Positions 54,183-63,897 of a stretch of 64,000 nucleotides of DNA are shown here, piece after piece. Location of the stretch: the NCBI GenBank assembly GCA_000621985.1, contig JHWW01000015.1, positions 17,273 to 81,272 of the forward strand. Reading direction: 5' to 3'. Every line of letters starts with the position of its first letter. The first letter of the stretch is position 1. Below the pieces are notes generated by a model. It did no database searches and was not told the origin of the DNA. It saw only the letters and a list, made by a program, of their open reading frames with translations. The DNA is from Lachnospiraceae bacterium V9D3004. GTDB lineage: Bacteria > Bacillota > Clostridia > Lachnospirales > Lachnospiraceae. A program made the position numbers and the translations under genes.

Positions 54183-55538
54183 TCATTTAGGCTGTTTTTT
54201 ATAAGTATGCCATTGCCATTCCTCAATACTATCATTGTAATAATCATATTTTTTGTACAGTTTAATATACGCTTTATTTGCTTTTTTCGGCACATATATA
54301 TACATATAGTCCGGAAGAAGCGTACAACGATCTGTTTTCTTCACTAATATCTTCGGCGGTTTCAGACTTGTAAAATAAAATTTTAGTGTAAAATCCGGCA
54401 ACTCTCCCCATCCATCTTTTTCGACAGTCTTCAGGTTTTTGGAGACATATAATTTTTCCATACTGTAATCTGTATCCAGTCCCTGTGAATCGCCAATTAC
54501 ATAATTCTGATCAGCTGTCAGCTTCTTGACTTTGTTACTCATCCTGTGCACTTTTTTCCCTTTGAATATCGATATGGAGAGCGAACCATCTTTCTTGTTA
54601 TATATGGTTTGTCCGTCCTTTGCGTAGACTTTATTCTTCTTGTCAACAGTAACATTTTTTACATATCTTACACTTGTATACTGATTGTAATGAAGGCTGA
54701 ATGCGCTTTCTTCAATCATCGTTACGGATGCCGGTATGTGAACAGTCTCTGCCCTGCATATGTCAAATGCCCCAGATCTTAATATCTTTATTCCCTTAGG
54801 AATATTATACTTTTTTCCATCTGCATAACATAGAAATAATGCATTATTTTTCTTCTCAATAATGCACGAATCCTTCGTGCCATATTTCTTACAGGACGGA
54901 TCAATAGTTACATCGCTTAAGCTGTAACATTCATCAAATGCCGCACTTGAAATAGACTTAAGCGAACGCGGAAGAGTCACTTTAACAAGTGATCTGCAGC
55001 CACACAATACCTCATAAGGAAGTGTATCAATACTGTCCGGTATATCAATCTCCTTAAGCATCGTCATCTCACTGAATGTATCACGTTCAAGATAAGTAAC
55101 AGTATTCGGAATTGACACTTTACCTATCAGATTGACCATAACCCCGCTTCCATAACAGCCATGTCCTCTATCGGTCTCATACCCGAATATATTCTTATAA
55201 CCCATATCAACATCCGGATCGTTAGGATCATATTTCCAGCCAAGCCTGGTTACGGTCTTGCCGTTAATCTTCTCAGGAATATCAAGATGTTCGGCGTTCT
55301 CACTTGAATTGAAATCAATCTTATATATCCATGCTTTCTGATTATCTTTTGAAGGATATGCATAGTAAGTAAATGCGCTTCCCGTTACAGCTTCCGCTTC
55401 TGTTTTTTCAAAGTTCCACATTGAAGTATCCGCAACGGATTGTTTTGCCTGCACGAAGTTATTGCACACACTTCCTGCCGCAAGTCCCAATACAACTCCC
55501 AATAAAGTGAATAATACTGCTTTTGTTGTTTTGCTCAT
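54183..55538 (-). CDS. Exported BspA-like leucine-rich repeat protein
   Basis: A 451-residue protein with an N-terminal signal/anchor (about 7-30) and LRR_5 repeats. The repeats read, for example, KVSIPNTVTYLERDTFSEM, EIDIPDSIDTLPYEVLCGC and KVTLPRSLKSISSAAFDEC. The pattern of I-P-x-S-V plus A-F-x-x-C is typical of BspA-type surface proteins. It has no Lys-rich tail or linker and is therefore probably held by its N-terminal helix. Similar in plan to the protein at 55.7-56.6 kb. CAGGAGG precedes the ATG. Confidence 0.85.
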   Translation of the reverse strand: MSKTTKAVLFTLLGVVLGLAAGSVCNNFVQAKQSVADTSMWNFEKTEAEAVTGSAFTYYAYPSKDNQKAWIYKIDFNSSENAEHLDIPEKINGKTVTRLGWKYDPNDPDVDMGYKNIFGYETDRGHGCYGSGVMVNLIGKVSIPNTVTYLERDTFSEMTMLKEIDIPDSIDTLPYEVLCGCRSLVKVTLPRSLKSISSAAFDECYSLSDVTIDPSCKKYGTKDSCIIEKKNNALFLCYADGKKYNIPKGIKILRSGAFDICRAETVHIPASVTMIEESAFSLHYNQYTSVRYVKNVTVDKKNKVYAKDGQTIYNKKDGSLSISIFKGKKVHRMSNKVKKLTADQNYVIGDSQGLDTDYSMEKLYVSKNLKTVEKDGWGELPDFTLKFYFTSLKPPKILVKKTDRCTLLPDYMYIYVPKKANKAYIKLYKKYDYYNDSIEEWQWHTYKKQPK

Positions 55539-55688
55539 AACGAAAACCTCCTGTATTTATATATTTCCGGTAACCGTCAGACATCCCGGTTACGGTTTCT
55601 ATATACAATTCGCAGACTATAAAGAATATTTTTAAGCTGAATTGAGGCAATTTTGTGGAAACGTTTCTATGAAAACGCTAATGAGCGT

Positions 55689-56591
55689 CTACTTAAGCTC
55701 CTGCCAATTCATATTGTTATCTGCTGCATATTTATGAGCTGTCGAATTAACCCTGCATGTTATATTCTCGATATTTGCATGATACATAGGATTGTTTATG
55801 CTTGTCACATTCTCAGAGATAATGAGATTACCTATTGTTGAACATGAAAAAGCATACGGCATAATTGATGATACTTCATCAGGAATAACATACTTATCGG
55901 CCTGTACTGCTGACGGATATTTCACAAGGCTGGCGTTATTTTTTTGATCGGTGTAGTCTGATTTCATGAACAGCACTCCATCTTTTACATAATATTTTTT
56001 GTTTTTCTTTTTAACCGTAATCTTTTTTAACTTCGGTGTTGCTCCGATAAAAGTTCTGTCAAGCACATTAACATAATAGTCATTTAGTTTTTTGCCGATT
56101 GTAATTGTTTCTATGTTGTCCCCTTCTATAAGACCCGGTTTCTCACACTTGTCATATATAACTACATTTTTTCTTGCAGGTGCACATGCAATCATTTTCT
56201 TTCCTGATTTGTTGTATAACAGTCCGTTATGTGATGAATATTTTTTATTATCCTTCGAAACCACGATTGATGTTATTGAATTATTGCCATATACAAATGA
56301 GCTCACGATGTTTTTTACATTGCTGCCGATAATGACCTTTTTCAAATTTTCTGCATTTTCAAAAGCTTTGTAATCAATCTTTTTCACTTTTTTCGGAACC
56401 TTGTATACTGTGTCTTCGCCACTGTACGATCTTAACACTCCATCAATAATGACACTATCATTCGATTCTGCACCTGCTACGGCATTTTTAATAGTGCAGT
56501 CCTTCTTTTTGGCTGATGCCTGTTTTACTCCCACCACTAGTCCTGCGATTATCAGACTCATTATTGCTGTACTTATGATTGTTTTTTTCAT
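55689..56591 (-). CDS. Exported small LRR_5 protein
   Basis: A 300-residue exported protein with an N-terminal helix (about 5-25) and a few BspA-like LRR_5 units. Examples are YKVPKKVKKIDYKAFENAENLKKVIIGSNV and KYVIPDEVSSIMPYAFSCS. GAGGAG precedes the ATG. It lies next to the larger LRR gene with a 150-bp gap, each with its own leader and near-identical spacer start (ccgt..CGGTTACGGTTTCTATATA-like sequence), suggesting a duplicated gene-plus-promoter unit. Confidence 0.8.
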   Translation of the reverse strand: MKKTIISTAIMSLIIAGLVVGVKQASAKKKDCTIKNAVAGAESNDSVIIDGVLRSYSGEDTVYKVPKKVKKIDYKAFENAENLKKVIIGSNVKNIVSSFVYGNNSITSIVVSKDNKKYSSHNGLLYNKSGKKMIACAPARKNVVIYDKCEKPGLIEGDNIETITIGKKLNDYYVNVLDRTFIGATPKLKKITVKKKNKKYYVKDGVLFMKSDYTDQKNNASLVKYPSAVQADKYVIPDEVSSIMPYAFSCSTIGNLIISENVTSINNPMYHANIENITCRVNSTAHKYAADNNMNWQELK

Positions 56592-56716
56592 TGTCTGTTT
56601 CTCCTCGTATATATATTATCGATACCTGCCCGTCACTCCGGTTACGGTTTCTATATATAATTCGCAGGGAGCATGATTTTCTTACATAAAAAATATTAAA
56701 TATTTCACATATAGAA

Positions 56717-56759
56717 AACAGCCATCCACGCGTGCCGTAGCCCGCATGAATGGCTGCTT
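56717..56759 (-). terminator. Terminator of the butyrate operon
   Basis: AACAGCCAT (56718 region) pairs with ATGGCTG (near 56751), with a second GC pairing (CGCG/CGCATG) inside. On the minus strand it lies about 70 bp after the etfA stop and is followed by TTTTCTATAT. It also separates the operon from the LRR gene downstream. Confidence 0.7.
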
Positions 56760-56830
56760 TCACATATATTATTAATTTACTATGGCAATAAACTAATAAC
56801 CAAGTGTGCTGTGAATATAAATTCCTATCC

Positions 56831-57871
56831 TTACGCCAACTCTTCCTTAAGTGCTGCTGTAAGAGCCGGTACGATCTTGTTAAGATCGCCAACGATTCCG
56901 TAATCAGCTACGTCGAATATCGGAGCATCTTCATCCTTGTTGATAGCGATAACGATATCTGATTCTTCCATACCTGCAACGTGCTGAATAGCACCTGAGA
57001 TACCGATTGCAAAATACAGATTCGGACGAACTGTCTTACCTGTCTGACCTACCTGATAATCCTGAGCAAGCCATCCGTTCTCAACAACTGCACGAGAGCA
57101 GCTTACCATTCCGCCAAGTACCTCTGCGAGGTCTTTTAACATCTGGAAGTTCTCTGCTGAGCCGACTCCACGTCCGCCGGATACAAGGATCTTAGCATCC
57201 ATGATGTTGTCAACTGACTTAGCCTGCTTGATTATGTTGATGATCTCAACATATTTGTTGTTCTTCTCGAATCCCGGATTATAGTTGATAACTTCTGCCT
57301 TGGCACCCTTAACCGGATCAAGCTTCTGCATAACGCCCGGACGAACTGTTGCCATCTGAGGACGGTTATCGGGACATGCGATCGTTGCGATCGTGTTACC
57401 GCCGAATGCAGGACGTGTCATAAGAAGCTGATTGTGCTTCTGCTCACTTCCGTCTGCCGGTGGGTTGATCGGGAAATCACCGATCTCAAGTACTGTACAG
57501 TCAGCTGTAAGACCTGTCTTAACTCTTGCTGATACTGTAGGACCGAGATCTCTTCCGATTGCTGTTGCGCCTACAAGCATTATGTCCGGCTTGTACTCAT
57601 TTATAACCGAAGCCAGAGCATGTGCGTATGGCTCAGTTCTGTATGTCTCAAGTTCAGGATCATCTACTACGATAACCTTGTCTGCACCGTACTCTGCAAG
57701 TCCGTCTACAAGACCGCTTACGTTATGTCCGAGAAGAACTGCCGTTACGTCTGTATTAAGATCCTTAGCAAGCTCTTTTGCCTTGCCGATAAGTTCATAA
57801 GCAATGCTGCTCATCTGATTGTCTACCTGCTGAGCGTAGATATATACGCCCTTATATTCTTCTAAACCCAT
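56831..57871 (-). CDS. etfA: Electron transfer flavoprotein alpha subunit
   Basis: A 346-residue FAD-binding ETF subunit. The C-terminal FAD domain has GGRGVGS, SRAVVENGW, QVGQTGKTVRPNLYFAIGISGAIQH and AINKDEDAPIF, all ETF-alpha hallmarks. With EtfB it passes electrons from NADH to butyryl-CoA dehydrogenase; in Clostridia the Bcd-Etf complex couples this to ferredoxin reduction. Last gene of the operon, 28 bp after etfB. Confidence 0.97.
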   Translation of the reverse strand: MGLEEYKGVYIYAQQVDNQMSSIAYELIGKAKELAKDLNTDVTAVLLGHNVSGLVDGLAEYGADKVIVVDDPELETYRTEPYAHALASVINEYKPDIMLVGATAIGRDLGPTVSARVKTGLTADCTVLEIGDFPINPPADGSEQKHNQLLMTRPAFGGNTIATIACPDNRPQMATVRPGVMQKLDPVKGAKAEVINYNPGFEKNNKYVEIINIIKQAKSVDNIMDAKILVSGGRGVGSAENFQMLKDLAEVLGGMVSCSRAVVENGWLAQDYQVGQTGKTVRPNLYFAIGISGAIQHVAGMEESDIVIAINKDEDAPIFDVADYGIVGDLNKIVPALTAALKEELA

Positions 57872-57899
57872 TTTTTATCACCACTTTCCTTCCATCAAA

Positions 57900-58685
57900 T
57901 TATATAACATGTTTCTCTTTGAGCTTGCCCATAATGTATTCAACTGACTCTGAAGGATCAAGAGTAACCTTCTCACCGGCACCCTTACGTACCTTATCGG
58001 AAGCCTTGGCAATCTTGGTAGGTGAACCCTTAAGTCCAAGATCGGAATCATCAACATCCTTAAGATTGTCGCGTCCCCATACGGTTACTTCCTTCTCATC
58101 ATAAGCATCAAATATTCCGCCCGGTGTCATATAACGAGGAACGTTAAGCTCTGAAAGGGCTGTTACAAGACAAGGCATCTTAGCCTTAAGCTCATGATAT
58201 CTGTCTTCGTACTGTCTCTTAACTATAACTGAATCTCCATCAATCTTAATATCCTCTGCATAAGATATTACAGGGATTCCAAGATGCTCAGCGATCTGCG
58301 GTCCAACCTGTGCGGTATCACCGTCGATAGCCTGACGTCCTGTGATGATAAGATCATAATCAATATTCCTGAGTGCGCCTGCGATAGTAGTAGATGTAGC
58401 CCATGTATCAGCTCCGCCGAGTACTCTGTCTGTTACAAGGATTGCCTTGTCAGCACCCATAGCCATAGCTTCACGAAGAACATCTTCAGCCTTAGGAATT
58501 CCCATTGTTACAACTGTTACTTCAGCACCTGTCTCATCTTTTATTCTAAGCGCTGCCTCTAATCCGGCTTTGTCATCCGGGTTCATGATAGCAAGCATTG
58601 CTGTTCTGTTTAGTGTTCCGTCCGGATTGAACTTAACTCCGCCTTTGGTATCCGGTACCTGTTTAATACATACAACAATTTTCAC
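57900..58685 (-). CDS. etfB: Electron transfer flavoprotein beta subunit
   Basis: A 261-residue ETF subunit. CIKQVPDT at the start, GADKAILVTDR, DLIITGRQAIDGDTAQVGPQIAEHL and RYMTPGGI are typical. The AMP/FAD site of bifurcating ETFs (second FAD) is in this subunit. It lies 22 bp after bcd and 28 bp before etfA. Confidence 0.97.
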   Translation of the reverse strand: MKIVVCIKQVPDTKGGVKFNPDGTLNRTAMLAIMNPDDKAGLEAALRIKDETGAEVTVVTMGIPKAEDVLREAMAMGADKAILVTDRVLGGADTWATSTTIAGALRNIDYDLIITGRQAIDGDTAQVGPQIAEHLGIPVISYAEDIKIDGDSVIVKRQYEDRYHELKAKMPCLVTALSELNVPRYMTPGGIFDAYDEKEVTVWGRDNLKDVDDSDLGLKGSPTKIAKASDKVRKGAGEKVTLDPSESVEYIMGKLKEKHVI

Positions 58686-58707
58686 GGTATTTTCACTCCT
58701 TATATAA

Positions 58708-59862
58708 TTATTTCAGTAATGCACCAGAGATTACCATTCTCTGAACCTCTGATGTTCCTTCATATATCTCTGTGATCTTAGCATCACGCATCATACGCTC
58801 TACATCATACTCTCTGATATATCCATATCCACCGAAGAGCTGTACTACTTCTGTAGTAACTGCCATTGCTGTCTCTGCTGCGAAAAGCTTAGCCTTAGCT
58901 GCTTCTACTGAATATACTTTCTGAGTCTCTTTTGCCTTTGCTGCTTTGTATACAAGAAGCTTAGCAGCTTCAATTCTTGCAGCCATGTCAGCAAGCTTGA
59001 ACTGTGTATTCTGCTGCTGAGCTATTGAACGACCGAACTGCTTTCTCTCCTTGGTGTACTCGATAGCACGGTCAAGAGCACCTTCTGCAATACCGAGTGC
59101 CTGTGAAGCGATACCGATACGTCCGCCATCAAGGGTATGCATTGCGATCGGGAATCCTTTTCCTTCAGGTCCGAGTAAGTTCTCCTTCGGAATTCTGCAA
59201 TCTTCGAATATAAGCTCGTATGTTGATGAACCACGGATACCCATCTTCTTCTCTTTTGTTCCGAATGAGAATCCCGGTGAATTCTTCTCTACGATAAATG
59301 CTGAGAAGTTCTTCTTCTTACGTCCTCTCTTATCCTCTGTTACACTTGTGATAGCGATAACGATGTAAACGTCTGCAACCTTACCGTTGGTAATGAAGCA
59401 CTTGGATCCGTTAAGTACCCACTCGTCACCGTCAAGTACAGCCTTGGTCTGAGCACCCTGTGCGTCAGTACCTGCGCCCGGCTCTGTAAGTGCAAATGCA
59501 CCAAGCTTCTCACCTGTAGCAAGAGGTCTTACATATTTTTCTTTCTGCTCTTCCGTACCATAAGTCATGATCGGATCGATACATAATGATGTGTGAGCTG
59601 ATACGATAACGCCGGTAGTAGCACATACTTTGGAGAGTTCCTCTACACACATTACATATGTAAGAGGATCGCATCCCTGTCCGCCGTACTCCTTCGGTAC
59701 AGGAATTCCCATGAATCCTGCCTTTGCCATCTTCTCAACTGTTCCCTTAGGGAATTCCTCTGTCTCATCTACTTCCTGAGCAAGAGGCTTTACTTCTGTC
59801 TCAGCGAATTCCTTGAACAGGTTTCTCGCCATTTCATGTTTTTTATCTAATGAAAAATCCAT
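58708..59862 (-). CDS. bcd: Butyryl-CoA dehydrogenase
   Basis: A 384-residue acyl-CoA dehydrogenase reducing crotonyl-CoA to butyryl-Co[27 protein letters not shown], the FAD-binding [13 protein letters not shown] and the catalytic Glu in [10 protein letters not shown] are all present. Length is normal. It is followed by etfB and etfA, as expected for the Bcd-Etf complex. Confidence 0.97.
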   Translation of the reverse strand: MDFSLDKKHEMARNLFKEFAETEVKPLAQEVDETEEFPKGTVEKMAKAGFMGIPVPKEYGGQGCDPLTYVMCVEELSKVCATTGVIVSAHTSLCIDPIMTYGTEEQKEKYVRPLATGEKLGAFALTEPGAGTDAQGAQTKAVLDGDEWVLNGSKCFITNGKVADVYIVIAITSVTEDKRGRKKKNFSAFIVEKNSPGFSFGTKEKKMGIRGSSTYELIFEDCRIPKENLLGPEGKGFPIAMHTLDGGRIGIASQALGIAEGALDRAIEYTKERKQFGRSIAQQQNTQFKLADMAARIEAAKLLVYKAAKAKETQKVYSVEAAKAKLFAAETAMAVTTEVVQLFGGYGYIREYDVERMMRDAKITEIYEGTSEVQRMVISGALLK

Positions 59863-59911
59863 GATATTAATTCCTCCATATTATTTTTATATCATTTGAT
59901 GTAATTATCCG

Positions 59912-59980
59912 GCACCCTGTTTCGCAGATGTTCTATTCTTACATAACCCTTACACAACTAGGCTTCAGGAAACAGAGTGC
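59912..59980 (-). other. Intra-operon inverted repeat between hbd and bcd
   Basis: GCACCCTGTTTC (59912-59923) and GAAACAGAGTGC (59969-59980) pair with one mismatch across a 45-base loop, in the 132-bp spacer between hbd and bcd. It could set transcript processing or stability in the operon; it lacks a U run on the minus strand. Confidence 0.5.
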
Positions 59981-59994
59981 TGATATGTTACATA

Positions 59995-60864
59995 TTAAGC
60001 GTCAATTGCTGTCTTGGTACGATCTGCATTGTAGATATAGAATCCCTTGCCGCTCTTAACACCAAGATTGCCGCCACGTACCATCTTACGAAGAAGCGGA
60101 CATGCACGATACTTGCTGTCGCCTGTCTCATTGTAAAGAACATCCATGATAGCAAGGCAGATATCAAGACCAATGAAATCTCCAAGCTCAAGCGGTCCCA
60201 TCGGATGATTAGCGCCAAGCTTCATAGCTGCATCGATTCCTGCAACATCTGATACGCCTTCCATCTTGATGAATGCTGCTTCATTGATCATCGGGATAAG
60301 AATACGGTTTACTACGAAACCAGCTGCTTCATTAACCTGTACAGGTGTCTTACCGATCTCTTCAGAGATCTTCTTGATCTTCTCAACTGTCTCTGCAGGT
60401 GTGTTAACGCCTGCGATAACCTCAACAAGCTTCATACGGTCAGCCGGATTGAAGAAATGCATTCCAATCATCGGACGTGAAAGTCCGTTTCCGATCTCAG
60501 TGATCGAAAGACTTGAAGTATTAGAAGCAAATACGCAGTCAGCCTTAACGAACTTGTCTAACTCTGAGAATGTAGTCTTCTTAACTTCCATATTCTCGAA
60601 TGCAGCCTCAACTATAAGGTCACAGTCTGCACAGAGATCTTCCTTAAGACCCGGTGTGATCTTTGCAAGGATTCCATCAACCTTAGCCTGATCCATCTTT
60701 CCTTTTTCTACAAGTCTTGCATATCCTTTAGCAATCTTGTCCTTACCGCCATCAGCCCATTCCTGCTTGATATCGCAGAGAGCTACTTCATAACCGTCTA
60801 CCATTGCAAATGCTTTTGCAATTCCCTGGCCCATTGTACCAGCACCGATAACTCCAACTTTCAT
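59995..60864 (-). CDS. hbd: 3-hydroxybutyryl-CoA dehydrogenase
   Basis: A 289-residue NAD(P)-dependent enzyme reducing acetoacetyl-CoA to 3-hydroxybutyryl-CoA. The Rossmann loop is GAGTMGQGIA; the catalytic region has MHFFNPADRMKLVEV (His) and AAGFVVNRILIPMINEA, and LGDFIGLD. Normal length. AAGGAGGC precedes the ATG. A 310-bp structured spacer separates it from crt. Confidence 0.97.
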   Translation of the reverse strand: MKVGVIGAGTMGQGIAKAFAMVDGYEVALCDIKQEWADGGKDKIAKGYARLVEKGKMDQAKVDGILAKITPGLKEDLCADCDLIVEAAFENMEVKKTTFSELDKFVKADCVFASNTSSLSITEIGNGLSRPMIGMHFFNPADRMKLVEVIAGVNTPAETVEKIKKISEEIGKTPVQVNEAAGFVVNRILIPMINEAAFIKMEGVSDVAGIDAAMKLGANHPMGPLELGDFIGLDICLAIMDVLYNETGDSKYRACPLLRKMVRGGNLGVKSGKGFYIYNADRTKTAIDA

Positions 60865-60916
60865 TGTGTTGCCTCCTTGTTTTTTCTTATATATATATTG
60901 GTTACTTTACTGCTTA

Positions 60917-61167
60917 GCACCCCGTAGTTCGTTGTCGCAAGGCGCCAACGGTGGGGTGCTGCGGATTCCTGCACCCCGTAGTTCGTTGTCACTTCGTGCC
61001 AACGGTGGGTGCTGCGGATTCCTGCACCCCGTAGTTCGTTGTCACTTCGTGCCAACGAACAATGGGGCGGCCCGAGATGCTTCGCATCTTGTCCGCCCCA
61101 CCGTCTACCTTAATATGCGTTAAGAAAGCAAGCTTTCTACCGCATATTAAGGCATCCGGCGGGGTGC
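60917..61167. repeat. 251-bp structured repeat element inside the butyrate operon
   Basis: GCACCCCG (60917-60924) and CGGGGTGC (61160-61167) bound the element. Inside are three tandem units of 53-54 bp (from 60917, 60971 and 61024; the third is cut short), each with a hairpin. Two further palindromes follow: GGGGCGG/CCGCCCC (61064-61070, 61093-61099) around AGATGC-TTC-GCATCT, and CCTTAATATGCG/CGCATATTAAGG (61108-61119, 61141-61152) around AGAAAGC/GCTTTCT. In the hairpins, CAC-TTC-GTG of units 2 and 3 is CGC-AAG-GCG in unit 1, preserving the stem. It fills the crt-hbd spacer and has no ORF. Confidence 0.75.
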
Positions 61168-61174
61168 AGGCTAT

Positions 61175-61969
61175 TTATTTGTTCTGGAAAGGTACTACCT
61201 TAAGCTTCTTCTCTTTGTCCTTCTCTAAGAAGTTGCCCATGCCTGCCTTCTGGTCTTCTGTCTCGAAGCAGTCACCGAAGAGCTTCTCTTCAATAACGAT
61301 CGCTGCGTCCATATCAACCTGAAGTCCTTCGTTCATTGCCTTCTTGCAGTTGCGAACAGCGATAGGTGCCTGTGCTGCGATTCCTGATGCCATCTTGTTG
61401 GCTGCTGCCATAAGATCTTCAATAGAATCATATACCGCATTAACAAGTCCGATCCTGTATGCCTCATCAGCTTTGATGTTACGTCCGCCGAATACCATCT
61501 CTTTAGCCTTGCCGATTCCGATTATACGGCCAAGTCTCTGTGTTCCGCCGAATCCCGGTGTGATTCCGAGACCAACTTCAGGCTGTCCGAACATTGCTTT
61601 AGCTGAACATAATCTGATGTCACAGCTCATTGCAAGCTCATTTCCTCCGCCGAGAGCGAATCCGTTAACTGCTGCGATAACAGGAAGCGGGAATGTCTCG
61701 ATCTTACGGAAGATGTCATTACCGAACTTACCGAACTTCTCGCCTTCAGCCTTAGTCATTGTGCTCATTGCTCCGATATCGGCACCGGCTACAAATGACT
61801 TCTCGCCTGCGCCTGTAACGATCACGCAACGAACTGCGTTCTGATCGATTCCGTCAAATGCTGCCTCAAGATCCTTAAGCACGTCTTCATTAAGTGCGTT
61901 AAGTGCTTCAGGACGGTTGATAGTTAATGTTGCAACATATCCGTTAACTTCACAATTTACATATCCCAT
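61175..61969 (-). CDS. crt: 3-hydroxybutyryl-CoA dehydratase (crotonase)
   Basis: A 264-residue enoyl-CoA hydratase forming crotonyl-CoA. RPEALNALN, FVAGADIGAMS, the oxyanion and catalytic region ALGGGNELAMSCD and PEVGLGITPGFGGTQRL (catalytic Glu) are present. I choose ATG 61967-61969 because AGGAG lies ten bases upstream; the seven extra residues of a longer frame start with a TTG. Second gene of the operon, 113 bp after thl. Confidence 0.96.
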   Translation of the reverse strand: MGYVNCEVNGYVATLTINRPEALNALNEDVLKDLEAAFDGIDQNAVRCVIVTGAGEKSFVAGADIGAMSTMTKAEGEKFGKFGNDIFRKIETFPLPVIAAVNGFALGGGNELAMSCDIRLCSAKAMFGQPEVGLGITPGFGGTQRLGRIIGIGKAKEMVFGGRNIKADEAYRIGLVNAVYDSIEDLMAAANKMASGIAAQAPIAVRNCKKAMNEGLQVDMDAAIVIEEKLFGDCFETEDQKAGMGNFLEKDKEKKLKVVPFQNK

Positions 61970-62082
61970 GTGTCTGGTTCTCCTTCTCAATTTTTCATCT
62001 TAATTATTTGCTTTCCATACATATTACTAAAGACATGATTCACGAGCTGTCCCGTGCCGGAAAATACTCAATACAATCCGTC

Positions 62083-63285
62083 TTAGCCTTCATACTTCTC
62101 AACAACAGTAGCACATCCCATACCACCGCCGATACACAGTGTAGCAAGTCCTCTCTTGTAATCAGGATTCTTAGCCATCTCATGAAGAAGTGTTACAAGA
62201 ATACGAGCACCTGATGCTCCTACAGGATGTCCGAGTGCGATAGCACCACCGTTCGGATTGAGCTTCTTAAGATCGAATCCAAGATCCTTACCAACTGCTA
62301 CTGACTGAGCAGCAAATGCCTCATTTGCCTCATATACATCAAAATCATCAATTGTAAGTCCGGTCTTTGCAAGTACTTTCTTGGTAGCTGCAACAGGTCC
62401 TACACCCATTATCGAAGGATCAACACCGCCAAGTGCTCCTGCTACCCATGTAGCCATCGGCTTAACACCGAGTTCCTTAGCTTTCTCTTCGCTCATGATA
62501 ACGATCGCTGCTGCGCCGTCATTGATACCTGAAGCGTTACCTGCTGTTACATATCCGTCCTTGTTGATCGGACGAAGCTTAGCAAGACCTTCGATAGTTG
62601 AACCTGCTCTCGGTCCCTCATCTGTATCGAATACAACTGTTTCTTTCTTCTTCTTAACTTCTACAGGAACGATCTCATCCTTGAATGCACCGCTCTCGAT
62701 TGCTGCGCATGCCTTCTGCTGACTTGCAAGTGCAAACTCATCAAGCTCTTCTCTTGTAAGCTTCCACTGCTCAGCTACATTATCAGCTGTTGTGATCATG
62801 TGATAATCGTTGAATGCATCCCAGAGAGCATCCTTAACCATTGTATCAACAAGTCCGCCCTGGCTCTGGCTCGGCCACATCATTCTGTAACCGTAGCGAC
62901 CGTTCGGAATAGCAAACGGAGCCATTGACATGTTCTCCATACCACCTGCTACTACTACATCAGCATCGCCTGCGATGATCATCTGAGCAGCCTGGTTAAC
63001 ACAGTTAAGACCTGAACCGCAAACAACGTTGGTTGTTACTGCCGGAACCTCAACAGGAACTCCTGCCTTGATCGAAGCCTGTCTTGCAACGTTCTGTCCA
63101 AGACCCGCCTGGATAACACAACCCATGTAAACATGCTCAACATCAGAAGCCTTAATGCCTGCTCTGTTGATCGCTTCCTTGATAACGATAGCACCAAGAT
63201 CAGCTGCAGGTGTTGTGCTTAATGAACCTCCCATTGTTCCGATAGCAGTACGACATGCACTTGCTATAACTACTTTCTTTGCCAT
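62083..63285 (-). CDS. thl: Acetyl-CoA acetyltransferase (thiolase)
   Basis: A 400-residue biosynthetic thiolase condensing two acetyl-CoA to acetoacetyl-CoA, the entry to butyrate. [14 protein letters not shown] has the acyl-Cys (about residue 88), [20 protein letters not shown] the His, and CIGGGMGCA the second Cys. AAGGAGGAT precedes the ATG. First gene of the operon; a Rex-like site is 59 bp upstream of the ATG. Confidence 0.97.
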   Translation of the reverse strand: MAKKVVIASACRTAIGTMGGSLSTTPAADLGAIVIKEAINRAGIKASDVEHVYMGCVIQAGLGQNVARQASIKAGVPVEVPAVTTNVVCGSGLNCVNQAAQMIIAGDADVVVAGGMENMSMAPFAIPNGRYGYRMMWPSQSQGGLVDTMVKDALWDAFNDYHMITTADNVAEQWKLTREELDEFALASQQKACAAIESGAFKDEIVPVEVKKKKETVVFDTDEGPRAGSTIEGLAKLRPINKDGYVTAGNASGINDGAAAIVIMSEEKAKELGVKPMATWVAGALGGVDPSIMGVGPVAATKKVLAKTGLTIDDFDVYEANEAFAAQSVAVGKDLGFDLKKLNPNGGAIALGHPVGASGARILVTLLHEMAKNPDYKRGLATLCIGGGMGCATVVEKYEG

Positions 63286-63343
63286 AGTAAATATCCTCCT
63301 TTAAATAATGTAATTAATATTGTGGGTTTCTTGTGTATTAACA

Positions 63344-63361
63344 CTGTTAAAAATTTAACAG
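63344..63361. promoter_or_regulatory. Rex-like operator upstream of thl
   Basis: CTGTTAAAAATTTAACAG is a perfect eight-base inverted repeat around AA. It fits the clostridial Rex consensus TTGTTAA-N4-TTAACAA at all but the outermost pair (C/G here for T/A). It lies 58 bp before the thl ATG, in the promoter region. Rex represses fermentation genes when NADH is low, so redox control of the operon is likely. Confidence 0.75.
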
Positions 63362-63405
63362 ACATTAATTTAATTAATTTGAATTATTTATTAAACATTT
63401 GTAAA

Positions 63406-63897
63406 TCATTTGTTACCAAGTTTCTCTATCTTCTTCAAAAGTTCACCGCTCACCTCAGGCGGAACAAATCTGGATATGTCCGAGCCGTAAAATGCAACTT
63501 CTTTTACAATCGTTGAACTTAAAAATGCATATTCAAGGCTCGTTGTAAAGAACATTGTATCAACATCAGGAGCTATACTGTGATTAGTCTGGGCTATCTG
63601 CATCTCATTTTCAAAATCAGTTACCGCCCTGAGACCCCTTATTATGACAGAAGCGCCGTTACTTCTGGCGAATTCAACCGTAAGGCCGTCAAATGCCTTA
63701 ACCTGGACATTAGGTATATCAGCTGTAACCTTTTCAAGAAGGGTTTTACGTTCCTCCATTGTGAACATCGGTTTCTTATCATTATTAACAAGAACTCCTA
63801 TTACAAGCTCGTCCACAACGTTTGCTGCCCTTTTGATAATATCAAGATGACCATAAGTTACGGGATCGAAACTTCCGGGATATACAGCTTTTACCAT
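63406..63897 (-). CDS. coaD: Phosphopantetheine adenylyltransferase
   Basis: A 163-residue enzyme that makes dephospho-CoA from 4'-phosphopantetheine and ATP. YPGSFDPVTYGHLDII contains the (H/T)xGH nucleotide site, RGLRAVTDFENEMQIA and SSTIVKEVA are the other family motifs. Length is standard. It lies upstream of the butyrate operon on the same strand; the 120-bp gap holds the Rex-like site, so a separate promoter drives thl. Confidence 0.97.
   Translation of the reverse strand: MVKAVYPGSFDPVTYGHLDIIKRAANVVDELVIGVLVNNDKKPMFTMEERKTLLEKVTADIPNVQVKAFDGLTVEFARSNGASVIIRGLRAVTDFENEMQIAQTNHSIAPDVDTMFFTTSLEYAFLSSTIVKEVAFYGSDISRFVPPEVSGELLKKIEKLGNK

Noticed and set aside
60917..61060. Tandem 53-54-bp units as a CRISPR array
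   Set aside because: The whole unit is conserved with no unique spacers, and units are adjacent.
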